From Ustulina deusta (Eukaryota > Ascomycota > Sordariomycetes > Xylariales > Xylariaceae), in assembly GCA_023159155.1 (NCBI GenBank), contig JAJNNX010000004.1:1-64000 (forward strand): 64,000 nt of DNA, given 5' to 3'. The translations under genes were made by a program, and so were the position numbers. The notes below the pieces were generated by a model. The model was not told the DNA's origin, did not search any database, and was given only the letters and a program-made list of their open reading frames with translations. Below are positions 47,618-61,828 of the stretch, one piece after another; the stretch's first letter is position 1, and each line of letters opens with the position of its first letter.

Positions 47618-50080
47618 ATGGTTGGACTCGGCCGGCTATCACTGGTAGCCACGATCGCAGCTGTGTCCGCACAGCTCCAGCGGCCTCTGCTATCCCCATC
47701 AGAGGATGTGCTGGAGACCGATCAGGCGAGAACAAAACCCCTGATTGACACCGAGTTGCTCCAGGCTCAGATCAGCATCGAGAGTCTTCTTGCGCGCGCA
47801 GAGGCCCTCTACGACATTGCGAAGTCGTCCGAAGAACAATTTGGACACCCAACACGAGTCATTGGTAGCGAAGGTAAGCCGTCTCCTCGACCCCAACCAC
47901 CCTGATGTGAGCCGAGAGGGTGTGAATGATATGCTCATCACCGGCGTCAACACAGGGCATCGGCGGACATTGGAATATGTTGCCGCCGAGATAAACCGTC
48001 TGGGAGACTACTACACGTCCTGGACGCAGCCCTTCCCAGCGGTTATGGGCCAGGTGTTCCAATCTCGTCTTGTCTTGGGTCATAGCATACCTGAGTCTGC
48101 ATCCCCGTGAGTAATTCTCCCAGTCATTTTCTTCTTGTGTTGGCCGCTTTTGGGATACAAGGGCTCTCTTTCCGGCCAATGCCTTGGAACTTTCTCGCAG
48201 TTTCGAAAACGCCCACTGATTGCACTCAAAATGGCGATTACTGACCCCGAGTTGGCAGCATGTCGTTGACGCCTCCCACTACTGGCAAGGAGCCAGTTTA
48301 TGGCGACTTGGTGCTTGTGAGTAACCAAGGATGCGATGCTTCTGACTACCCGGAGGAGGTGAGCGGCAAAATCGCCTTCATCATGCGTGGGACGTGTTCA
48401 TTCGGAACTAAATCAGGGCTCGCGGGAGACGCTGGTGCTATCGCGGCCGTTATCTTCAATTCCGAAACAGGCGGGCTGAGCGGGACTCTTGGCGTTCCCT
48501 CCCCCCATCATGTTGCAACGTTCGGCTTGTCCGGTAAAGATGCTGAGCCTGTCATCGAGAAGCTTAAGGCAGGCGACGTTGTAGACTCGATTGCCTTTAT
48601 TGATTCTATGGTTGACACTATCAACACGACCAATCTCATCGTCCAAACAGTCGAGGGTGACCCGGAAAACTGTGTCTTTTTGGGAGCTCACAGTGACAGT
48701 GTTGGAGAAGGCCCAGGTACGGCGTAAATGAGCTAAACAATCGTAAAGGAACTTAGAAAACTAACTACCGTAACATAGGGATCAATGGTGCGTATTGAAG
48801 CTTCCCTTTCCTGGGCTCCGATGTCTGTGCTATGATCGATCAAATCCAAGTTTTCTCTTCTGGGGTATTGAGGGCCGCACATTACTAGATCCTAAGAAGC
48901 TGGACTTGGTGATCCCGACTAATATCGTTTGATTTACACAGATGATGGCTCTGGCAGTCTGACGTTGCTCGAAGTTGCGACTCATCTTACTAAATTCAGC
49001 GTTAAAAACTGTGTGCGTTTCGCTTGGTGGGCAGGCGAGGAAGAGGTGAGTACATTTGCCCGATAACAGAAGACTTGCTTGTCTGCTATATTATAAAGAT
49101 ACCCCGAGACGTTCTCGGCCATGATAGCAATGGCATCTAACGGAACGTAACATCAATAACTAACTGGGTTATGAAATAGGGCCTCCTTGGTTCTGATTAT
49201 TATGTCGCCACTCTTGCTGAAGATGAAAACAAGAAGATTCGTCTGTTCATGGATTACGATAGTGAGTTACCGCTGGCGTTATTTTCTTCCCTTTCTAGTA
49301 ACTTGAGAGCTTCCGAAATGTCTCAGGAGTATGTTTCGGGAGCATGTTTCGAGGGCTCCAGAACTGCTTAAAAGAGTAATTACTGACGCCAGCGGTTATA
49401 GTGATGGGCAGCCCGAACTTCGCCTACCAAATTTACAATGCGACGAACGCGCTCAACCCAACTGGCTCCGAACAGCTACGTAACCTTTACGTGGACTGGT
49501 ATGAATCTAAAGGCCTGAACTACACATTCATTCCGTTTGATGGACGAAGCGACTAGTAAGCAAAGCCCAGAGCTATTCTCTTCTTACTCTGGCCACCTTA
49601 AGGGCACTGGGGCGACTTTTCGGGCCAAATTCATGCCTTGCAAACTTCTCAGGCTTCCGAACCAAACAGCTCAGGCTCAAAATAAGGGTTACTGACACCG
49701 AGGGTTGTAGTGATGCTTTTATTCGAAATGGTATTCCGGGTGGGGGCATCGCTACTGGTGCCGAAGGCGTTAAGACTAGAGAAGAAGAGTTGATGTTTGG
49801 GGGCAAAGCCGGCGATTGGTACGATCCTTGCTACCATCAGCTTTGCGACGACGTCGGAAACGTTAATGCCACGGCTTGGCTCATCAACACGCAGGTAAGA
49901 CACGTAACTTTGACAGTTGATATGGCTCAGATGTTAACCCCCAGGTCTCCATAGCTTGTCGCCCATTCTGTTGCCACTTTCGCTGCCTCCTTCGAAGGCT
50001 TCCCGGAACGAGAGACTACTAAAGCTGCCGGGGTGTCCGAGAAAGACACTCTGTATCATGGACGCTACCTAGTCAGGTAG
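47618..50080 (+). CDS. secreted M28 aminopeptidase with PA domain (leucine aminopeptidase 2 type)
   Basis: Zinc aminopeptidase removing N-terminal residues from peptides outside the cell. Nine exons: 47618-47873, 47956-48106, 48259-48716, 48779-48787, 48942-49045, 49180-49261, 49402-49555, 49711-49894 and 49955-50080, giving 507 aa. Signal peptide MVGLGRLSLVATIAAVSAQ. The PA domain covers about residues 150-250 (VSGKIAFIMRGTCSFGTKS). By alignment with the M28 family, metal ligands are H280 (GAHSD), D292 (INDDGSG, encoded across the 9-nt exon 4), E325 (WWAGEEEGLLGS, with E324 as general base), D353 (MDYDMMGSPN) and H447 (CYHQLCD). Several N-x-T sites fit secretion. All junctions keep the reading frame and restore family motifs. 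Closest named relatives should be fungal Lap2-type enzymes. Confidence 0.92.
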
Positions 50081-50931
50081 TATGCCTACGTCATGCTGCT
50101 TAATTGCCCTTAACTTACCGATGGGCAATTTTTGACTATGATGTTCTAACTATATGGTTTGCAAAATTTTCTTGTGGCAGTATACACTTATTGAGGAAAG
50201 GGTATATACGTAACAAGGAAGGGATTTAATGGGGTAGCAATAGAGTTTAGAAATGTATAGATTGTGTAATAAGAAAGCTTCTACTCTATATATCAGCCAG
50301 TGTGTAGGCGATCTAGAAACGCGCTCTAATCCGATGACTCCCTTAAGTTTTCTTCCGGCTTGCCCATTGTTATATTCTGCACTAGGTCTCGCTTGGATGG
50401 TCAACACTGTAGTCTTGGGGTACTTTAAGTGCCTCAAGAGTACATCAAGGCTTCCTTGGCCCAATACTTGGACCTCCCACGAGTTTGACTGGTTTAAGGG
50501 CTTTATTTATAGCGTCTTGTTCGCTTTTAGTTGAGAGGATTTAAGCTTTGGCGGACTGGGAGGCATCAAAACCACTCAACCTACCCCCTCCAACTCTCCT
50601 ACGGCAATATAGTATGGGGGAATAGCACGGGGAGACACCACGAAGGGATACTACGAGGAAACACACTATTGGCTCATACCCATCTGGTAACCTAGATCTG
50701 AGTGTGTGGACGACTATAGACTTTACAACGAGGCTAAATCTCATGCGCACAGTTGTTGGGCGTATTCTTATTCCGCAAGCTGACCTCGATGGAACAATAC
50801 AGAAAAGAATGGTGAAACTATATCTAAAGCCATCCCGCACACTCTTTGCGAACGTTGATATACTTGAGCCTTACCTAGTACTTTTTTTGTAGGACTTGTT
50901 AAATTCATTTCTTGCGTATTTCTATTTTCAA
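50081..50931. other. intergenic between aminopeptidase and thaumatin-like genes
   Basis: About 850 bp; 3' flank of the aminopeptidase and promoter of the next gene, both plus strand. ORFs of under 105 codons on both strands have no motif. Nothing else seen. Confidence 0.5.
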
Positions 50932-52034
50932 ATGATGGGCTCCGACATGTTGTTCCTAATCCGCACTGCTCTCCTGGGCATCACCCTTCCTTTGATCCTG
51001 GCATCGCCATTCCCAACTTCTATGTCGTCGGACTCTCACCTCGTCAAACGAGGCGAACCTCTCCCAACTGCCGCACCAACATCCATCGACAACATAGACA
51101 CGTTGTATCAGGACATATATGTGGTGACGCTGGTGAACTCGCACACCGCCGCCATCACCACGGCCCATAACGGAAACGTGGGGTCACCAACGGCGCTCCA
51201 TGATGGCAACAGCACCCTTGAGGCAGGCTCGACGGCCATCTTCGCTGTCCCTACGGGAGTAAGTAAAACCAGAGGATAGATGTCGATCCGGCAATGCAAT
51301 ATGGCGTGATGCCTCGAAGCTATAATTCCTGGAACGTGTTTCCCATAGAGACCGACCCTTCATGTATATCGTGCTGAGAGATCGATGGTTAATATGAATA
51401 ATGTACAGTGGGCAGGTCGAGTTGCGATGGCTGAGGCCGGCTATCCCATCCGTGACCGGGCATCGCTTCTCGAGGGCTCGTTCATAGTCCCGGATGGTCT
51501 TACTAAAGGACGTATTGCATTGGATGTGAGCTATGTGTAAGTGACTGAGGCGACCCGGACTACCTAACGTTGGGAACCGCTGCTAATATTTCTCCCAAGG
51601 GATGGATTCACGGTGCCCATTGCCTGCGAATGTCGTGGCGAGGTAGTATTGGGTTGTAACCTCAATCTCCTCGACATGTGTCCGGTTAGTCCTCTCTCGG
51701 ATAGAGCCATGAGATGTGTGTCCGTTGCAATCTACTGACAGCAGACAAACAGGACGAGTATCGAATCGACGCGGGGACCTGTATGAATCCCCTGAGAGAC
51801 GGCGGCAGTCTCGCCTACAACTTTTTCAACGAGTGCGCAGGGCTCTCCTACACCTTCCCCAGAGACGACCTGGCCACGGTCTACGGCATCGAGGGCTGCG
51901 AGACAAGAATCCGATGCTGCGTGGGAACAGCCTGTGCACCCCATCCCCGCCAGGTGCTGTGCCCGGTTGCGAATGGCAGTCCCCAGCTGTGCTCGTCCAT
52001 GTACCCGGGAAACTATACCGCCAAACGGGTATAG
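50932..52034 (+). CDS. secreted thaumatin-like (osmotin-fold) protein
   Basis: Four exons: 50932-51258, 51409-51536, 51600-51684 and 51753-52034, giving 273 aa. Hydrophobic signal MLFLIRTALLGITLPLILAS, then a Lys-Arg Kex2-type site (SHLVKR) suggesting a short propeptide. The body follows the thaumatin pattern: a start strand YVVTLVNSHTAAIT, LEAGSTAIFAVPTGWAGRV, a DVSYVDGFTVPIACECRG segment matching the D-I-S-x-x-x-G-F-N-V-P-M block, GCNLNLLDMCP, and near the end FFNECAGLSYTFPRDD followed by RIRCCVG, like the C-P-x-A-Y-S-Y-x-x-D-D and Y-R-V-x-F-C-P ends. All cysteines lie in the second half; the usual N-terminal cysteines are missing. Start at 50947 is possible. Function unknown; plant relatives are antifungal or glucan-binding. 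Confidence 0.75.
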
Positions 52035-54013
52035 GGTTTCCTTCCGGGCTATCGTGGCATCTCCACTTACCCAGCAATGTTTCTTCGATTCATGGCTGCC
52101 TTTTTCACTCCCCTGCAGCAGTTGATCAAGGACTATGTTTTGAGCACGGTGTATGCTTCCCCATCTTTCCAGCCGTCCGTCGTGGTAGGCAATTGATGAT
52201 TATCATCCGCCTCCTCTGCCCGACCCCTCTGCTACTCTAAAAATGGAAGATAGAAAAAAAAGAAGAAAAAGGTCCTCACAGTACATTTGTTGAGAATGAC
52301 TGCAATGTATGCATCATCTTACAAGATCTTGGTTGCTGTATTTCTCTGTGACAACGACTTGGACAGAAGTGATTGTGACAACATAAAATAACGCCGTTAT
52401 TATGTTGTCAGAAATAGCGGAGCAGGCGTCTGTCCGCGACGGCAATGAAACTCGAGAAAACTTGGAAAATGAAGCATACTGCGTATAGATGCACATAGAT
52501 GATCGAATTTCGGGGGTAAAATAGATATAGAATTATCTAGACACATGTAGGACCGTCCTAGCCTTGGCCGGAGACTTTAATAGTTAATTGATATATGTAA
52601 GTAGTTGTGGTCCGCGAATCTCCGTACATGTATGCGTAAAGCGTTCGTTTCGATAAACGCTAGTTTTAAGTTTACTACTGGTGCACACTAGCGTGCTTGC
52701 TTCTCAGGTACATTATGTGTCGCGCCCAGCATCGCTACCTACCTCTGGACTACCTAGGTTAGTGGCTATTTGTGATGAAACTTGGATGACCGGGATGATA
52801 TCCCCTGTCAATCTGTACTACCCACAAAGTTGAAACACCCATTTAGCCTGCCCTTTTGGGACACAGCGTCTCCCAATTAGACGCCGCACCTAACCCGTAT
52901 AGGCAATGTACATCGACTAGGTACTGAACAAATACCTATATATATACAGTGCAATTACCTTCCCTCATACTGCCTATCTAGACTGACTAATACCTAGCGG
53001 TGCCTAGCGCCCAGGTACCGTATTTGGTATGTATACCTAAATATCTTAGGTAGTGTAACTACATCGCCAAACCCACATAGAGTGTTCATTCCCATTCCAC
53101 GTGCTTTAGCCTAACAGGCTGTGCTTTCTGGGAGGGTACCACCATCATGTGTACACAGGTACAAGTAGGAGATACCTAAGTAATATTGCGACCTTGTTAA
53201 AGTAGAGGTGTCGCACACGATGGACGTGTAGTGCAGGTATGCCTTGACAGACAGAGGCTAAATGCGTACTTAGTATAGTATTTTCCGCAATAAATGCCTG
53301 CTCAGACTGTGTACCTGCATTAACTGTCTGCTGAAGTGTTTGAACTGGCGCATATCTACGGACTTACTGGTACCTACTAGGTAGGTACACTGGGACCGAC
53401 CTACCGTGGTATATAGTGTACCAAAGGTATGGAGAGGTACACTAGTAGGGAGCCCGCATCTAGTGGTATTCTGGCACGGCAGCCTAGCATCAGTTAGAAC
53501 ACACTAGGCCCCCTGTGACTCGCATAACGCAGCACAGTAGTGTGGTGGGGCAGGCGGTCCTGCTCACCACTTACAAAGTCCTCTTACATATTGTACCTAC
53601 AGACTCGCCGGTCTTCAAGTTTCTCTCTCTGCCATGCGCCAACTCCTTCGTCGCTGCCACATTCGTACCTCCCCTCCTGTGTTTGGCCGCGCGCTTCTTA
53701 TCTTTCCTTTGTTTACTCTACTTCCATCAACTCATATGTTGTATCTGGTCCATCTGCTCACGCGTTTGCCATCACCTCTCCCTCCACCCTTCTTTTTGCA
53801 GGGCCCTAGTGAGCGACCAAGTGCTTGTAAACAAACATAGTCACTTTCTCTTCCAGAACAACAACACTTGCCTATTTTTGCGCCTGCAGATACCACCAAC
53901 CATTGCTCAACACTCTGACCTTCTCTCGGCCTGCTCTTCGCCTCCATTGTCCGAATCATCTCTTGGTATTCTCATTGGCCTCACTGATCGATTACGCTGC
54001 CCTAGTCTCCATC
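52035..54013. promoter_or_regulatory. long intergenic region with TAGGTA-type motifs
   Basis: About 2 kb before the next plus-strand gene. From about 52735 to 53450 the DNA is dense in TACCTAGGT/TAGGTACCTA variants, for example 52738-52757, 52917-52924 and 53373-53393. The last ~380 bp are pyrimidine-rich, as expected of a fungal 5' leader. No gene is supported. Confidence 0.5.
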
Positions 54014-55873
54014 ATGGCCTTAGCAGCCGTGTATCAGCAGTTTCTCGCTGCTCCCAATCCCTCCCACCTGGCTGAGAATGCGACTCTGAGCTACATCACC
54101 ACTACCACGATCTTCAGGGGCTCTTCTGACATCCTTCAACATCTCAGCACCTTGCGAAAACAGATCAATAAGAAGAAGGAGAATGTCCTCTCTGTTGTCC
54201 ACGGCCAGAACGCCATTGCCCTGGAGATTGAGACAAGCCTCGAGTTTGTCACCTCTGGCGCCTCTTATCTACCGGCTCTTGACGACAATTTCCTCGCTGA
54301 CCGCACCGTCTATTTCCCCATTGTGAGTCCCTCTTCTCTTTTGCTGCTGCTTTGCGCCTACTCCATCCAAACCGCTAACTTTGCGCCTCGTTCCTAGATG
54401 CATGTAGTTACCTTTGGTGACCAAGGGACAATTCTGAATATCCGTCAGAGCTGGGACCAGGGTGCCTTGCTGAAACAACTCGACATCATTGGCAAGACCG
54501 GCCACAATTGGCCTATCCGCAACAGCAAGGATCAGATCCGGATGATAGAAAATTGCGTCAGGTCTGCCACCGGCACAAGCTCATCGGCTCAAACGTCTAC
54601 TACCACTCCAGACCGCTCCCGGGGCAAGCCAATCAATGCTCTACGGGACCCACACGCTTCTCTTTCACTTTTCGAGTCGCGCGAGGAGCAAGAAGGAAAC
54701 CTAGCATCCGTCATCTCCCCTAGAGGTGGAGTTCGACCACGACAGCGCGACTTCACCGAGATCTTGGGCGATGAACCTGATGATGTCCCTTCTTCACCTA
54801 GTGCCGGACGGCATCGATCCAGTTCTCCCAACAAAGCTATCGCACCCCGAGCAGGGCAGCGACCTCGACAGCGTGATTTCGTCGAGATCTTAGGGGATGA
54901 GCCAATTAGCGACCCCGAATCTTCAGAGACGGCCCATGACCAACCTCGTGCGCGAAACAGCGTGATCGCTCCTAAAGCTGGTGCTGGCAAAAATTTCCAG
55001 CCGAGTCGTTTGTTCGACGCTGAGGAAGCTGAGGATCAAAGCAATTCGCTTGACGATGTCAAATCTCCAGATCGCTTCTACAGGCCCCACCCCAAGAAAT
55101 TCAACCATTTCGAATTTGCAGATGGGTCTGATCCTCAGGATGCCCCGCAACCAGATCCTACCCCACGGAAGACGAAGCATAACAGCCAGTGGTCTTTCGA
55201 TGACTTCGTGACCCCCGCCAAGGTCACGCCAAGCAGGGTTCTTTGTCATCAGGAAGTGCATAGCTGGGAGCCGGAGAACGGGGAGGCTTCGCAGATACCA
55301 CCACAAGGCAAACCCCGTCGTGATGCTGAAACACATTTCGAGTTTGTCGATGACGGAAACGCGCCAGCTGATAGTCGTCCTATACGCCCCCGTGGCGCCA
55401 CACATAACAATGGGCTTGGTTTATACCAAAACAACTTATATGACGAAGAAGGGAATGCGACCCCGTCAACTGAAGGGCAGCAACCTCTTGGAACTATTAC
55501 CAACCTGAAGGACCGCGGCCGAGATTTCGATGCTCATTGGGCTATGACCGATAATGCGTCGCCCGACAAATCACGGACTCAACTTACCGTAAGTGATGAC
55601 CGCAAAAAAGCCGTCAAAATGATGGAATCCAATTGGGCTGCCTACGACGATTCGCCTGTACAGAAGGAGAATAAGCCAGCAGCCGCTAGGAATGGCTCTA
55701 AGCAGAACGACGAACGTGGCATCGCCGTCGGGGGTGATGGGATGGGGGGCGGCAAAGGCTCTACGCGAAACTGGCTCTTTAGTGATGAGGATGACACCCA
55801 AACCACTACTCGACCTGTCCCTGGTAGAAAACTTCCTGCTGCCAAGTCCGGCGGCTTTAACTGGGATTTCTAG
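54014..55873 (+). CDS. uncharacterised NTF2-like-domain protein with repeated acidic/aromatic motifs
   Basis: Two exons (54014-54322 and 54398-55873, 75-nt GT-AG intron) give 594 aa. Residues 1-155 look like a conserved NTF2-like fold (MALAAVYQQFLAAPNPSHL, LDDNFLADRTVYFP, then across the splice MHVVTFGDQGTILNIRQSWD and GKTGHNWPI). The rest is hydrophilic and probably disordered. It holds a near-perfect duplicated segment RPRQRDFxEILGDEP (residues about 216-230 and 258-272), a related PKAG segment near 295, and a series of short motifs with an aromatic pair and acids: HFEFADG (340), QWSFDDF (367), HFEFVDDG (416), HWAMTDN (483), NWAAYDD (515), NWLFSDEDD (561) and C-terminal FNWDF (590). No catalytic motif is visible. 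I know of no assigned function; a scaffold or RNA/protein-binding role is a guess. Confidence 0.85.
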
Positions 55874-56712
55874 GCGACCCGGAATGCCTCAATCCGCTGA
55901 AGGAGTTACTTGGAGGCTAGCAGAGATGCTACCGGCAACTTCTTTCTGCGTAGCGACCAATAACGCTACCCCGTCAATCATGAATGATGAAGACTGGCCT
56001 TGAAATTCCTTACTGGATACCCATTGAATCAGTGACTATTCCTGGGATTTGGCCATACCATTTGACTGGAGTATGTACAGCATCAGGAGGCAGAATTCGC
56101 TCTGATTGCATCATGAACTGTTGAACAAAACAAGATGGATAATGATGGGGACTGGGAGATCTCCCTGTATGATCAGCCTTTACTTCTAAGTATATACTTC
56201 CTTTCCTTGGAGCTGCAAGATGCCTTGTTTCACCCCCCGGGTTCGAGATAGGCAATTAGTTCCAGTTGTCAAACCTGTGGGAAAAGGTTTTCATGTATTG
56301 TACCCTCTAATTCGGAACAAATAAAAATAACCATTGTGCAAATCTGTTTCAATGTCACAGGATATGAATTACCTACTCCGGATGAATAGATCAACCAATT
56401 ATCCCCAGCTACCTAAGATCCCCTATTATCTACTTCTACTCGGTTTAACTCAAGATAAAACAACACTACAAGCTCCCAACACCTACACAGAAATGTCCCT
56501 TCCTTTACCCCCTACCCCGTAGCTAGCTTCCCTTGGTATCTTCGCTGTCTTCCTTCATAAAGCATCATATAAACGAACAAATAAGTAAACCATAGGCAAG
56601 ACATATCCAAGGTCGTCGATGGATCGAGACATGTATGTCATAATCTTTTTAAAAAGGAAAAAAAGAAAAAAAATATCAGACGCGGAAGGTCCTGGTATCT
56701 CCCCCAAGAAAC
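55874..56712. other. convergent intergenic region
   Basis: About 840 bp between the 3' ends of the NTF2-like gene (plus) and the permease gene (minus). It must hold both 3' UTRs; A-rich stretches occur near 56649-56672. No gene is supported. Confidence 0.5.
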
Positions 56713-58733
56713 CTAACACATATATTTATACATTTTTTTCCACCTGGGCCAACTCTTTCTTTCTTCCTTTTCTTGGGCAATAAGTATGGGCAGGTTAAAG
56801 TCACGGCGGCCCGTATCCACATCCATGTCGGCGACGCGTATAAAAGACGTTTTATGCCAAAAGTAATGCCCCAAGAAGAAGAGGATGACAACGGGTGCCG
56901 CGAGGTAGACGAGGAAAAAGCTCTTGGCAAGCTCACCTGATGACTTGGATGTATAGCCCACGGGCCAGGCGCCAATCCAGAACTGCGCGATGAGGATGAG
57001 AATATTAATGATCAGGCCTAACCAAGAGCCGAAAACGCCAACTTGTGAGCGAAAGGCCAACTCCGAAACTTTGTGACCCTTGTAGGCCCACGCCTGTCGG
57101 AATCTAATGTGTGCTAGACAGATCGAGGCCCACGTGAAGATGGAGGAAAGGCCGGAGATGGCGACAAGCCAATCGAGTACCTCGCCCTCCTCCTCAATGT
57201 CCGCGAGATATGAAAGCAAGCCCAACGAAGATGAAACCAAGATCGCAACCAACGGCCGCCCCCGTCGGTCGATGTAGGACAGAATCTGGGGCGCCTGGTT
57301 TTGATCGGCCAGCGCTGCAAGCGTCCGGGAAGACCCGAAGACGGACGAATTCCCAACAGAGAGTACAGAAATCAGGATGACCACATTCATGACTGAGGGA
57401 AGGACATCGATGCCGGCGTTCTCGATAGCAATGACGAAGGGCGACGCCATCGTTGGAATGTCGTCGTTGAGGAGGAGTCGTTGCTCATTGTAGGGAACGA
57501 GAAGACCAATCAGTGTGAGAGCAACTACGTAAAATAGCGTGATGCGCCAAAACACCTGCTTAATCGCCGTGGGGAGCGACTTTCTGGGATTCGCGGTCTC
57601 AGCAGCGGCGAGACCGACCAGTTCGGTGCCCGCGAAGGCGAAGGCAGCTGTGACGAAGACACTACACAGACCCTTGAAGCCGTTATGAAAGGCACCAGGG
57701 TCTCTCCAGTAGCGACCTCCGACATATCCCTCCCCGGGGGGTCCGCCGATGTTGAGCACAATACCCAGCAGACTTTACCAAAGGAACACGAGAAATTAGA
57801 AAACGAGCAGTTTTGATTAACCAGGGAGCACTCACATGAAGCCAATAACGGCAACAACTTTGATGATGGCAAATACGAACTCGGCCTCGCCGTAACCTTT
57901 GACCCCACACAAGTTTATGGAGACGATAGCTAAGAGGAAGAGGGTTACGAAAATCGCCTTATTTAAATTGGAGTTCCAGTACGTGGTGACAATCGACGCC
58001 GATATGATTTCGAGGGGAAGAGCAACAACCCATTGCAAGGCGTAACTAGTGGCACAATCAGTGTTGAGTAGCATGGAGACGGGGGAGAGAAACAACGCAC
58101 TTCCAACCCATGGCAAATCCCCAGGAGGGGTGGAGGAAGCGGGTTGAGTAGGCGGAAAAGGAGCCGGCAACGGGAAACGAGACAGCCAACTCGCCCAGCG
58201 CCTGGACGGTACAGTATAACATGGTGCCGATGATCAAATAGGCCAGAAGCACCGAAGCCGGCCCTCCGGACTCGAGGGCACGGCCAGATGTGACGAATAG
58301 ACCAGTTCCTTGGAGAAGAGATTAGTGGAGCTTGCTTGAGCCATCGAGCAGCACGCATACCTATGGAGCCACCTATGGCAATCATCTGCAGATGCCGTCC
58401 CTTCAACTTCCTGGCAAGATGCGACTGGGCAGTCTGCAGGGTGGCCAGTCGCAAGTCGTAGTAATGAGATCCAGACGGCCCATGCCTGGCGAGGATTGGC
58501 CGATAAAGCTGGGCAGCCTCGGCATCATGGAGCTCGTTCAAAGGATCCTTCGGAGTGATGCGCTGGGTGGGATCGCGTCGGAAGCCGTCGATGAATTGAC
58601 CCAGGGCGCTGGGCGGAGCGACGTCCTCGTACAGAGGCTCCCGCATGGTGAAGCTGCCAGCGGGGGCCAGCAAGTCCTCCTTGATGGGAAACATGTTCAT
58701 CTCGATGTCGCGGCTGCTGTAAGAGGACGGCAT
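56713..58733 (-). CDS. amino-acid permease, yeast amino-acid transporter (YAT) family
   Basis: Plasma-membrane proton-coupled amino-acid uptake protein of the APC superfamily. Four exons on the minus strand: 58733-58361, 58308-58101, 58045-57836 and 57772-56713, with introns of 52, 55 and 63 nt, giving 616 aa. A long cytosolic N-terminus (about 113 aa) ends in LARKLKGRHLQMIAIGGSIG, and TM1 continues across the first splice as TGLFVTSGRALESGGPAS, the YAT signature. Further marks are GELAVSFPVAGSFSAYSTRF, FAFAGTELVGLAAAETANPR and the C-terminal LPILIAQEKEERKSWPRWKK. Twelve membrane segments are expected and the hydropathy pattern fits. Substrate range cannot be told from sequence; general (GAP1-like) transport is likely. 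Start chosen at MPSSYSS; in-frame codons continue upstream. Confidence 0.93.
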
Positions 58734-59804
58734 GATGGGCGATTGCGATTCGAGAAGCGAGAGGCGAGGGGCAGGGAGCAAGGAGAGGAGAAAGAGGAGA
58801 AAGAGGAGAGAGGAGAGAGGAGAGAGGAGCGGCGGCCGCCGCCAGGGCGGAATATTGTGTAGCGTCGCAGAAGGAGAGCGAGAGAGGAGCGACGCGGATG
58901 AGGTGAGGACGGAAGAGGAGGGGTTGAAGAGGTGGGATACAACCTCTCCTAGATGCGCCTCTTTTCCAGGTCGATGGGAGGCTAATCCGATTTCCAAACA
59001 AACCAGAACAGAATAAACAAACAATATGCTATCTCTGTTGCTTTGGGCGCTGGCCTATTTGATTTGGGATGATATCGTCGTTGGTGATGGTGGTGAGTCT
59101 AAGTTAGGTATCCCATACTACCCTGGAAGCATGTTTCACAGCTGTAGTACATAGTAAGCCTACCTCGCATACCTGTAGCAGCTGCGTAGTGCACGTATAG
59201 GTACTGGTGTATATTATGGAGATCCAGACTAGGTAGGTACGCTTATCTACTGTGATTGCGCCCAGCTGATTGGTGGACACGGTAGGTATTCCATTTGAGC
59301 GAAAGCCAGACGGAGTTCACCGCCTGTCCGTATCTATCGATCTACGCTATCTATTATCTACACTAGGTATCGAGCGTAGCGTACTAACTTGACTCTAACT
59401 AGGTAGGTACCTAGGTTGGTAAATAGGTATTGTAGGATGTTTGGACTCTACTAAAGATGCTGTCTTATCTGTGTCGGCCGACTCGCTCAAGATTGCGGCT
59501 CTAGAGAAAGAAGCACAGCTCCAAGGTTGGCTTCCATTTATTGAAACTACCTAGGTAGGTAGAAGTTGTAGAAGGGATTCCATACAGTTTCGTCAGGCAT
59601 CATTAATGCACTTTGTGCAGAGACACCAAAGTAGATCACAGTACAATCTGCAATGGTACATGCGTTTCTCTTCCCCATCCGTGCACCTGGGTAGCACGGC
59701 TATTCCCTCGCTGAACATGATGCGGTGGCATAATGGAGAGGACCGAGGTTTGTTATGGGTTAAAGAGGCCCTGAAACATAGCCGCAGACGGCTCGGCTTT
59801 GTCA
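58734..59804. promoter_or_regulatory. permease promoter region with purine tract and TAGGTA motifs
   Basis: About 1.07 kb between the permease start and the 3' end of the mannosidase gene, both minus strand. A GAGAGGA-rich purine run (about 58755-58835; pyrimidine on the coding strand) is probably the permease leader. TACCTAGGTA-type motifs cluster at about 59220-59420 and 59548-59560. Confidence 0.45.

Positions 59805-61828
<2,024 letters not shown>

Noticed and set aside
53515..54075. 186-codon plus-strand ORF overlapping the NTF2-like gene start
   Set aside because: It lies in the pyrimidine-rich leader, is Ser/Leu/Pro rich, and is out of frame with the conserved protein.
56239..56250. 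tRNA-like GGTTCGAGA
   Set aside because: No acceptor stem, D-arm or anticodon arm can be formed around it.
58525..59024. Longer N-terminal extensions of the permease and overlapping ORFs
   Set aside because: The sequence upstream of MPSSYSS is translated CT-rich leader without a conserved pattern.
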